Shown here: positions 16,564-23,213 of the stretch, piece after piece
How positions within the stretch are numbered: the stretch's first letter is position 1
Layout: each line of letters opens with the position of its first letter
Source: DASSUW01 sp963844205
GTDB lineage: Bacteria > Actinomycetota > Thermoleophilia > Solirubrobacterales > Solirubrobacteraceae
DNA: 64,000 bases
Assembly (NCBI GenBank): GCA_963844205.1
Contig: CAWJNK010000015.1
Span: 62,001 to 126,000, forward strand
Direction of reading: 5' to 3'
Notes under the pieces: model-generated
Seen by the model: only the letters and a program-made list of their open reading frames with translations
Databases searched by the model: none
Told to the model about the DNA's origin: nothing
Translations under genes and position numbers: made by a program

Positions 16564-17835
16564 TCAGGCCTCCTTGACGAGGTCGGGTCGCTGGACGACC
16601 AGCGAGCCGTTGGTCCCGCCGAACGCGAACGCGTTGACGACGGCGGCGCGCACCTCCATGCGGCGGGCGCGGTTGGGGACGTAGTCGAGGTCGAGCTGGG
16701 GGTCCGGCTCGTCGAGGTTGATCGTCGGCGGCACGACCGAGTCGCGCATCGCGAGCACGGCGGCCAGCAGGTTGAGCGCCGCGGCCCCGGCCGTCAGGTG
16801 GCCGGTCATCGACTTCGGCGAGCTGATGGCGATCCGTGTCGCGTCCGCTCCGAACACCCGCTTGAGCGCCACCGTCTCCGAGGCGTCGTTGCCGGGCGTG
16901 CTGGTTCCGTGCGCGGCCACGTAGTCGACGGCGCCGGTGTCGAGGCCGGACTCCTCGAGCGCGGCCGCCATGGCGCCGATGGCGCCGCCGCCGTCCGGCG
17001 GCGCGTCGGTCATCCGGTAGGCGTTCATCGTCGCGCCGTAACCGGTGAGCTCGCCGTGGATGCGGGCGCCGCGGGCGACGGCCGAGTCCCAGTCCTCGAG
17101 CACGACCATGACCGAGCCCTCGCCCAGGACGAACCCGGAGCGGTGGCGGTCGAACGGCCGCGAGGCGCGCTCGGGCTCGTCGTTGTGGCGGGTGGTGAGG
17201 GCTCCCAGCAGCGAGAAGCCGAGGACGTCGAGCCAGGTCGTGAGCGCGTCCGTGCCGCCGGCCAGCATCAGCCGGGCGTCGCCCTCCTGGATGCGGCGCA
17301 TCGCCTCGCCGATCGCATGCGCCGAGCCCGTGCACGCCGTGCTGACGCCGATGACGGGGCCGGCGCAGCCCGCGAGGCGGGCGACCGTGGCGGTCGCCGT
17401 GTTCTGGTTGTTGCGGACGACGGTGGCGGGCGAGTGGCGGAGCAGCGCGCGGTTCTCGCTCTCCTTGCGGACGCCGGCGATCGCCGCCAGCTCGTCGAGC
17501 CCCGGCCGTCCGACGCTGCCGCCGAGCGCTACGCCGCGCTCGCCCGCCGCGTAGTCGCCGGGCTCCACGCCGGCGTCCGCGAGCGCCTCGAGCGCCGCGC
17601 CGACGCCGAAGCCCGCCGCGCGCGACAGGTGCCGGGCATCGTGAGGGTCGCGCAGCCGCGCGCGGACGTCGAAGCCCTTGACCAGCCCGGCGATCCGCAC
17701 CGGGAAGGTCGTGGCGTCGAACGTCGTCAGCGGGCCGACGCCGCTGCGGCCGGCCACGAGCGAGGCCCACGTGCTCTCGACGTCGTTGCCGACCGGCGTC
17801 ACGGCGCCGAGCCCGGTGATCGCGACGCGGCTCAT
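16564..17835 (-). CDS. Beta-ketoacyl-ACP synthase (KS), complete active site
   Basis: 423 residues. The Cys-His-His triad is Cys168 (VSTACTGS), His309 (AAHGTSTPGND) and His346 (KSMTGHLTAG). It catalyses decarboxylative condensation of malonyl-ACP with the growing chain. The ATG at 17835 overlaps the stop of the second hot-dog gene. It is likely to pair with the Cys-less KS encoded just downstream or to perform a separate set of elongations from the KS-CLF. Confidence 0.88.
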   Translation of the reverse strand: MSRVAITGLGAVTPVGNDVESTWASLVAGRSGVGPLTTFDATTFPVRIAGLVKGFDVRARLRDPHDARHLSRAAGFGVGAALEALADAGVEPGDYAAGERGVALGGSVGRPGLDELAAIAGVRKESENRALLRHSPATVVRNNQNTATATVARLAGCAGPVIGVSTACTGSAHAIGEAMRRIQEGDARLMLAGGTDALTTWLDVLGFSLLGALTTRHNDEPERASRPFDRHRSGFVLGEGSVMVVLEDWDSAVARGARIHGELTGYGATMNAYRMTDAPPDGGGAIGAMAAALEESGLDTGAVDYVAAHGTSTPGNDASETVALKRVFGADATRIAISSPKSMTGHLTAGAAALNLLAAVLAMRDSVVPPTINLDEPDPQLDLDYVPNRARRMEVRAAVVNAFAFGGTNGSLVVQRPDLVKEA

Positions 17836-18278
17836 GCCGCCTCGCGCCACAGGCCCTGCTCCATGCGCTCGGTCGCGTCGAGATCCTCGAGCGCCTCCGC
17901 GTCCATCAGCGAGCACATCACGTCGTGCGCCTCCAGCACGAGCCGGTCGCCAACCGTGACGCGGCCCGACACGAGCACCGCCTCGTCGGTCATCGACGCG
18001 ATCTCGACCTCGAGCGCGAGGACGTCGCCCGGCGCGACCGGTGCGGCGAACGTCGCCGAGCCGATCGAGAGCAGCGCCGCGCGCTTCTGGCGCCGGGTGG
18101 TGAGCATCACGAGCCACGTGCCGGCCTGGAGGAGCGCCTCGAGGATCAGCGCCTCGGGCATCTGCGCCTCGACGGGCCCGGGGCGCCAGAACGACTCGCT
18201 GCGCGACGTGAGCTTGACGCCGCGGATGCGCCGGCCGGAGTCCCAGTCGTCGATGCGGTCGATCAGGTGGAAGCGCAT
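17832..18278 (-). CDS. Second hot-dog protein, dehydratase-like but missing the catalytic His
   Basis: 148 residues. The helix ending MPEALILEALLQAGTWL aligns with the MPGVLILEALAQ helix of FabA/FabZ and keeps its Glu. The preceding HFPG segment reads FWRPGPVEAQ, with no His. The sheet region (PVAPGDVLALEVEI) is typical of the fold. It may form a heteromeric dehydratase with the 128-aa protein or bind acyl chains without catalysis. It overlaps the KS (ATGA) and the AcpS gene (16 bp). Confidence 0.72.
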   Translation of the reverse strand: MRFHLIDRIDDWDSGRRIRGVKLTSRSESFWRPGPVEAQMPEALILEALLQAGTWLVMLTTRRQKRAALLSIGSATFAAPVAPGDVLALEVEIASMTDEAVLVSGRVTVGDRLVLEAHDVMCSLMDAEALEDLDATERMEQGLWREAA

Positions 18279-18664
18279 GCGGGGTCCCAGACGGCGACGA
18301 CGTTGGCGATGGCATGGCCGGCCGAGTGCGTGAGCGAGACGTCGATGTCGCGCAGCCCGCGCCGCCGGGCGAGCGCGGCGGCGGCGCCGGAGAGCTCCAC
18401 GAACGGCCGGCCGGCGGCGCCGCGGACGATCTCGACGTCGGTCCAGCGCATGCCGGGGCCGAGGCCCGTGCCGAACGCCTTCAGCACCGCCTCCTTGGCG
18501 GCGAAGCGTCCGGCCAGGCTGGCGCCGCCGCGGCACTGGCGGCGCTCCCGCTCGGTGAAGAGCCGCTCCGCCGCCACGGGGTGGTCGGCGAGCAGCCGGT
18601 CGAGCCGTGCCACTTCCACGAGGTCGATGCCCACGCGGATCTCAGGCTGAGGCGACAGCGCCAC
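18263..18664 (-). CDS. acpS: Holo-ACP synthase (AcpS-type phosphopantetheinyl transferase)
   Basis: About 133 residues with GIDLVEV near residue 12 and FAAKEAVLKAFGTGL near residue 55, the two metal/CoA-binding signatures of AcpS. It attaches the phosphopantetheine arm to Ser of the neighbouring ACP. GTG 18664 lies inside the ACP gene (23-bp overlap); an alternative GTG at 18634 would remove 10 residues while keeping the first motif. Having a dedicated AcpS beside the ACP suggests the ACP is not served well by the housekeeping enzyme. Confidence 0.85.
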   Translation of the reverse strand: MALSPQPEIRVGIDLVEVARLDRLLADHPVAAERLFTERERRQCRGGASLAGRFAAKEAVLKAFGTGLGPGMRWTDVEIVRGAAGRPFVELSGAAAALARRRGLRDIDVSLTHSAGHAIANVVAVWDPACAST

Positions 18665-19046
18665 GCTGGGAGACGAGCTCGACGAGGTTGGCCACGGTGA
18701 ACAGGTCGATCACGCGCTCCGCCTCGAGCTCGCCCTCGAGGGCGGACTCGTCGATCTGCGGCATGACGCGCTTGAGCTGCGCGAGGCCGGTCTCTGAGAC
18801 CTTGCCGTCGTCGTCGCCGAAGACCTCGTCCGGGATGCCGCCCTGGATGTAGTCCGCCAGGTCGGCCGCCTCGAGCTTCACGCCGGTGGCGCGCTCGATG
18901 CGGAAGAGCACGTCCAGCAGGTCGATCGACTCGGCGCCAAGATCGGCGGTGATCGCGGCGTCCGACGTGACCTCGTCCTCCTCGAGGGCGAGCGCCTCGG
19001 CCACGGCCTCCTTGACCGCCTGGGCGATGTCGGTCTGCGTCGTCAC
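18642..19046 (-). CDS. Acyl carrier protein with a long C-terminal extension
   Basis: 134 residues against about 80 for a usual ACP. The attachment site is Ser40 in DLGAESIDLLDVLFRIE. A region from about 65 to 134 (DDDGKVSETGLAQLK... and a final helix VANLVELVSQ) replaces the usual short helices III-IV. GTG 19046 has GGAGG 8 bases upstream. It carries the growing chain for the KSs. It is followed without a gap by AcpS and preceded by a GTATCA motif. Confidence 0.85.
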   Translation of the reverse strand: MTTQTDIAQAVKEAVAEALALEEDEVTSDAAITADLGAESIDLLDVLFRIERATGVKLEAADLADYIQGGIPDEVFGDDDGKVSETGLAQLKRVMPQIDESALEGELEAERVIDLFTVANLVELVSQRGAVASA

Positions 19047-19102
19047 TTGGGGAACCTCCGGTCGGGGTGCATTGGCTACACAGAGCGCCCGGCATCCCGG
19101 GC

Positions 19103-19109
19103 TGATACA
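19103..19109 (-). promoter_or_regulatory. GTATCA motif upstream of the ACP gene
   Basis: TGTATCA on the minus strand, ending 56 bases before the ACP start, in the 70-bp gap after the ketoreductase gene. The GAGAC upstream of it also occurs before the KS-CLF motif, at a different distance. Confidence 0.4.
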
Positions 19110-19116
19110 TCGGGTC

Positions 19117-19911
19117 TCAGAGCGGGGCGCCGACGCCGAGGACGGCGGCCGCACCGCCGTCGACGGTCAGCAGCGAGCCGGTCATGTACGCGGCATCGGA
19201 GCCGGCGAGGAACGCCGCGACGCGCGCGATGTCGTCGAGCTCCGCGAACGCGCGCATCGGGATCTGCTTGCGCACGCCCTTGCCGTTCTCGCGGCTCATC
19301 AGCCCGGCGACGAGGTCGGTCGGCGCGAACCCGGGCAGGATCGCGTTGACGCGGATCCCGAAGCGGGCGAGCTCGATCGCGGAGCAGCGAGTGAACGCGT
19401 TGATCGCGGCCTTGGACGCGGCGTAGTTGGACTCGCCGGTCCAGCCGCGCTCGCCCATGACCGACGAGACGTTGACGATCGAGCCCTCGCGCTGGGACAT
19501 GAAGTGGCCGATCGCCGCCTTCGTGCAGTTGAACGTCCCGCCGAAGTTGACGCTCATGACGTCGAGCCAGTCGGAGGGGCCCATGTTGTAGATCAGCGCG
19601 TCGCGCGCGATCCCCGCGTTGTTGACCAGCACGTGGAGGCCGCCGAGCGCCTCGATCGTCGCGGCGACCAGCCGCTCGGCGTCGCCGAAGTCGCTGACGT
19701 CGCCCGCGATCGCCACCGCGCGGCCGCCGTCCGCGCGGATGCGGTCGACGACCGCCTCGGCCTCGCTGCGGCCCGTGCGGTAGTTGACGGCGACGGCGGC
19801 GCCGTCGCCGGCCAGCCGCGCGGCGATCGCGGCGCCGATCCCGCGCGAGGCCCCGGTGACGAGCGCGACGCGGCCGGCGAGCCGGGGCTCAGAGGGGGAT
19901 GTTCCGGACAC
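19117..19911 (-). CDS. 3-ketoacyl-ACP reductase (FabG-like SDR)
   Basis: 264 residues. NADP-binding GASRGIG is at 20-26, NNAG near 97, and the catalytic residues are Ser150, Tyr163 and Lys167 (YAASK). It reduces the beta-keto group formed by the KSs before dehydration, as needed for a reduced or polyene chain. The GTG start lies 23 bp inside the carboxyltransferase gene, so the two are translationally linked. Confidence 0.88.
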   Translation of the reverse strand: MSGTSPSEPRLAGRVALVTGASRGIGAAIAARLAGDGAAVAVNYRTGRSEAEAVVDRIRADGGRAVAIAGDVSDFGDAERLVAATIEALGGLHVLVNNAGIARDALIYNMGPSDWLDVMSVNFGGTFNCTKAAIGHFMSQREGSIVNVSSVMGERGWTGESNYAASKAAINAFTRCSAIELARFGIRVNAILPGFAPTDLVAGLMSRENGKGVRKQIPMRAFAELDDIARVAAFLAGSDAAYMTGSLLTVDGGAAAVLGVGAPL

Positions 19912-21415
19912 GGACAGCCTCTCGGTTTCGGGTCGCGAGCGTGCCGAGCGCCCAGGCGAGGCGCCCGCGCGTCTCGCCCGGATGGACGACTTCGTCGATG
20001 TAACCCTCGCGGGCGGCGGTGCGCGCGTCGAGGTGGCGCGACGCGTACGCGTCGGCGAGCCGCCGGCGCTCCGTCTCGGGGTCCTCGGCCAGCGCGAGCT
20101 CGCGCCGGTGGATGATCCCGACGGCCTGGGCGGCGCCCATGATGCCGAGCTCGGCCGCCGGCCACGCCAGCGTCAGGTCGGCGCCGAGGTCCTTCGAGTT
20201 CATCGTGATGTACGCGCCGCCGAACGCCTTGCGCAGCACGACCGTGAACCGCGGCACCGTCGCCTCGGCGAAGGCGTGCAGGAGCTTCGCGCCGTGCCGG
20301 ATCACGGCCCCGGACTCCTGCTGGGCTCCCGGCATGAACCCCGGCGTGTCGACGAGCACGACGAGCGGGACGCCGTACGCGTTGCAGGCGCGGACGAAGC
20401 GGGCGCCCTTCTGGCCCGCGTCGGCGTCGAGCACGCCGCCCAGGTGCCGCGGCTGGTTCGCGACGATGCCGACCGGCGATCCGTCGATCCGCGCGAACGC
20501 CGTGACGAGGTTCGGCGCCCAGCGGGGCGCGACCTCGAGCAGCGAGCCGCCGTCGACGATGCCGCGCGCGGCGTCGAGGACGTCGTACGCGCGCCGCTGG
20601 TCGAGCGGGACGACGCTGCCGGGGTTCTGCAGCTCCGGCTCGCGGGCCGGGGCGACCGGCAGGGGGGCGCCGGCCTTCTGCGGCAGGTACCCGAGCAGCT
20701 GCCGCACGAGGAACACGGCGTCGACGTCGGTCTCGGCGACGAACTGGGCCACGCCGTTGCGCTCGTGCACGCGCGGCCCGCCGAGCTTCTCGGCCGTCGT
20801 GTCCTCTCCGGTCACCTCGCGCACCACGGCCGGGCCGGTGAGGAACATCCGCGCCTCGCCGGTCATCACGACGAAGTCGGTCAGCGCGGGCGAGTAGCAG
20901 CCGCCGCCGGCCGAGAGGCCCGTGATCACGGAGATCTGCGGCACCTGCCCGGACAGCGACACGTTCTCGTAGAAGATCCGCGCGTAGCCGTTGAGGGCGG
21001 CCAGGCCCTCCTGCATGCGGGCGCCGCCGGACTCGACGAAGCCGATGATCGGCACGCCGGCGGCGGCCGCGATCCGCTGCAGCCGCACGATCGTGTCCGC
21101 GTGCTGGCGGCCGACCGATCCGCCGGCGAACGTCGCGTCCTGCGCGTAGCAGACGACCGGCCGGCCGCCGATCCGCCCGTAGGCGCCGACGACGCCGTCG
21201 CCCGGCTTGGCCTTGTGTCCCATGTGCTCCGAGGTGACCTCGGAGCGGATCACGTGGACCGAGCCCTCGTCGCACAGCAGCGTCAGGCGCTGCAGCGGCC
21301 GCATCGGCTTGTCGCCGTTGCGGACCAGGTCGATCGGGCCGGCCTCGACGTGTCCGTCACCGGCGACGATGCCGTCCGGCTCGCCGGGAAACTCGTGCGG
21401 ATGGTCGCTCCTCAT
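19889..21415 (-). CDS. Acyl-CoA carboxylase carboxyltransferase (beta) subunit
   Basis: 508 residues with both halves of the carboxyltransferase fold. The N-terminal half has GGSVGRQHADTIVRLQ and FVESGGARMQEG, with GLSAGGGCYSPALTD. The C-terminal half has LVDTPGFMPGAQQE and KAFGGAYITMNSK. It would carboxylate acetyl-CoA (or propionyl-CoA) to give extender units. No biotin carboxylase or BCCP is in the window, so it must share the housekeeping alpha subunit. ATG 21415 follows a TGATACA...TGTATCA inverted repeat and is the first gene of the leftward block. Confidence 0.88.
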   Translation of the reverse strand: MRSDHPHEFPGEPDGIVAGDGHVEAGPIDLVRNGDKPMRPLQRLTLLCDEGSVHVIRSEVTSEHMGHKAKPGDGVVGAYGRIGGRPVVCYAQDATFAGGSVGRQHADTIVRLQRIAAAAGVPIIGFVESGGARMQEGLAALNGYARIFYENVSLSGQVPQISVITGLSAGGGCYSPALTDFVVMTGEARMFLTGPAVVREVTGEDTTAEKLGGPRVHERNGVAQFVAETDVDAVFLVRQLLGYLPQKAGAPLPVAPAREPELQNPGSVVPLDQRRAYDVLDAARGIVDGGSLLEVAPRWAPNLVTAFARIDGSPVGIVANQPRHLGGVLDADAGQKGARFVRACNAYGVPLVVLVDTPGFMPGAQQESGAVIRHGAKLLHAFAEATVPRFTVVLRKAFGGAYITMNSKDLGADLTLAWPAAELGIMGAAQAVGIIHRRELALAEDPETERRRLADAYASRHLDARTAAREGYIDEVVHPGETRGRLAWALGTLATRNREAVRVRNIPL

Positions 21416-21443
21416 GCCTGCTAGGAGCCGGCTCGGGCGCCCG

Positions 21444-21469
21444 TGATACATCCGCCGCCGCGTGTATCA
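21444..21469. promoter_or_regulatory. Inverted repeat TGATACA-N12-TGTATCA
   Basis: Perfect 7-bp arms at 21444-21450 and 21463-21469, separated by 12 bases. The proximal arm ends 28 bases before the carboxyltransferase ATG, the same distance as before KS-CLF. It is the most complete copy of the motif shared by the units of this locus and looks like a dimer-binding operator overlapping a promoter. Confidence 0.55.
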
Positions 21470-21521
21470 GCGCCCCCGGGCGCCTCCTCCTCCAGGCGTG
21501 AGCCGCTGGAGTGCCGTTCCG

Positions 21522-21695
21522 ATGGAGCCCTGGGACCTCCACCAGGCGTGGGTCGCTGCCCGTGACGAGGCGCGCACCGCGTACCGGGGCTGGTGTCAGG
21601 CCGACACCCGCTCACGCCGCGATGCCTACTCGCGCTATCGCGCGGCCGCCGATCGTGAGGATGTCGCGGGCGAGCGGTTTGCGCAGTGCGCGTAG
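21522..21695 (+). CDS. 57-aa helical hypothetical protein
   Basis: Reads MEPWDLHQAWVAARDEARTA then a charged, Arg/Asp/Glu-rich helical sequence (DAYSRYRAAADREDVAGERF). The composition is that of a genuine small soluble helical protein. GGAG lies 13 bases upstream of the ATG, somewhat far. No family is named. It stands alone between the polyketide locus and the second inverted-repeat element. Confidence 0.5.
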   Translation: MEPWDLHQAWVAARDEARTAYRGWCQADTRSRRDAYSRYRAAADREDVAGERFAQCA

Positions 21696-21703
21696 TGGCG
21701 GGA

Positions 21704-21940
21704 CGAACTTCGCTTGTAGGGAGGCGGGGTTGGCTGGGCTGGGCGGGGCGATTCCGCGTCGTGGAATGCGGACGGCTCGAGCGCGCCTTCAAGGAGGTGT
21801 GCGGGCAGAGGCGGGGTTGTTTAGGGGTCGTATAGCGACCCTTTCGCGACCCGCCAGTTTCCGGAGCGTGGGCGTCGGGCCATCGCGTTCCACGATGCGA
21901 AACCGCCCACCCTCCGTGCCTCCTTACAAGCGGAAGTTCG
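21704..21940. repeat. Structured inverted-repeat element, copy 2
   Basis: A 237-bp non-coding element. The left end CGAACTTCGCTTGTAGGGAG and the reverse complement of the right end CGAACTTCCGCTTGTAAGGA match over about 22 bases with two differences. Inside are a hairpin ATTCC...GGAAT (21751-21767), a central stem GGGTCG-TATAG-CGACCC (21825-21841) and a hairpin CATCG...CGATG (21881-21897). End sequence, G-rich flank, central GGGGTCG(T)TATAG and three-hairpin order agree with the element at 9967-10243. The two copies flank the leftward PKS block. Confidence 0.6.
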
Positions 21941-21953
21941 ACCCATCGGCCAC

Positions 21954-22511
21954 TCAAAGGTCCTTGCGCAGGAACGACACCGCCGCCAGCCAAAACATCA
22001 CCGCCACCCACACCGCAACCCAGGCGAGGTAGACGGCCGTCAACGGCGCCGGGCTCAGGAACGGGAAGGCCTCGGCGTCCTGCCCGCCGAACTGGATCAG
22101 CGCCGACGGGTCCTGGAACGCATGCATCGCCCCTCGCCACAGGCCGTCGGTGGGCAGGAGCACCCGCGACACGGTGCCGACGCGCGCCACGGAGTCGTTG
22201 TCGAGCGAGGCACCGATGGCGCCGACGACGCCGGCCACCCAGGTGGCGCCGAAGAGGCCGACCGCGACCACGCCCGACGCCATCGGGGACACGGCGGTCG
22301 AGAGCAGGACGGCGAGGGTGAGCAGCACGGTCGTCTGCGCCGCGAGCAGCGCGAGGGCGGCCGCCGGGTCCGGTGGCCAGTAGTCCACCGTCGCCCAGAC
22401 GACGAGGCACTGGGCCAGCCCGGCGAGGACGACGAAGCCGGTGCCGAAGACCACCAGCCCGAGCCACTTGCCGAGCAGCACCGCGGAGCGGCGGATCGGC
22501 CGGGCCAGCAC
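21954..22511 (-). pseudogene. Truncated ABC-2 type permease
   Basis: 185 codons with four to five hydrophobic segments. The first recognisable residues, ARPIRRSAVLLGKWLGL, are the cytoplasmic segment that in ABC-2 permeases follows the first membrane helix. The N-terminal 80 or so residues are therefore missing, and there is no ribosome-binding site at the apparent GTG. The break coincides with the start of a GGDEF fragment on the other strand. A cognate ATPase is absent. Confidence 0.6.
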
Positions 22512-22737
22512 ACGGGCATCTCGTGGGCGACGACGTGCTGCGCCGCGTGGCGGGCGCGATCACGGCCAGGACCCGGCGGTGACGGCGAGCGCCGGGCTCG
22601 CCACGTTCCCCGATGACGCGCTGGACCCGCGCGCGCTCGTCGACGCCGCGGACGGCGCGCTGTACGAGTCCAAGCGCGGCGGGCGGAACCGCGTCACGGC
22701 CGCGGCTGGACCGGTGGAGCCGACGTTCGCCGTCTGA
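22511..22737 (+). pseudogene. GGDEF (diguanylate cyclase) remnant
   Basis: The first piece reads HGHLVGDDVLRRVAGAI in one frame to 22582. The second reads ASAGLATFPDDALDPRALV and then AADGALYESKRGGRNRV in another frame to 22737. These match the segments before and after the GGDEF signature. The signature itself is deleted and the frames differ, so the domain is inactive. Confidence 0.6.
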
Positions 22738-22751
22738 CCACGGCACGCCGG

Positions 22752-22780
22752 TTGACACCGGCAACCAGCACCGATAGGCA
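22752..22780 (+). promoter_or_regulatory. Sigma-70-type promoter
   Basis: TTGACA (22752-22757), 17-base spacer, TAGGCA (22775-22780). The ATG of the following gene starts 8 bases after the -10, so the transcript is probably leaderless. Confidence 0.5.
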
Positions 22781-22787
22781 AGACGTG

Positions 22788-23213
22788 ATGAACGTGCTGC
22801 GCCGTCTCCTGCTGGGTTCGGGCCGGTTCCCCGACGAGCTCAGGACCTCGCTCCGCGCCGAGGGCGTCGAGGTGCTCGAGGAAGGGCTGTCAGGGTCGGT
22901 CACGTTCCGTAACTACCGAGCGCGCACCAGGCACTACTCGCTGCGGAAGGTCGCCGTCAACGGCGCCATCGCCCTGACCACCCGCCGCATCGTGGTCTGG
23001 TACGGGCACGACACGGAGGTCGACATCCCTGTCGACCATGCGCTGCTGGGCGCGGTGAGCGCGACGCTGGACAAGCCGGAGCGCATCCGCCTGAGCTACT
23101 CCGCGCAGGCCTTTCATCGAGATCGGTCGGGCACCGTCGAGCTGCGGTTCACCACCTCGCGGGCAGCCTGGCTGGTGGAGCGGCTGACGGCCTTGGGCGC
23201 TCGGACCGAGTAG
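22788..23213 (+). CDS. PH-like domain hypothetical protein
   Basis: 141 residues. The middle part (ALTTRRIVVWYGHDTEVDIP, then RIRLSYSAQAF and GTVELRFTTS) has the strand pattern of bacterial PH-like domains. There is no signal peptide or membrane helix. ATG 22788 was chosen because a consensus-like promoter ends just upstream. Its last 100 bases overlap the 3' end of the convergent permease gene. The function is unknown. Confidence 0.6.
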   Translation: MNVLRRLLLGSGRFPDELRTSLRAEGVEVLEEGLSGSVTFRNYRARTRHYSLRKVAVNGAIALTTRRIVVWYGHDTEVDIPVDHALLGAVSATLDKPERIRLSYSAQAFHRDRSGTVELRFTTSRAAWLVERLTALGARTE

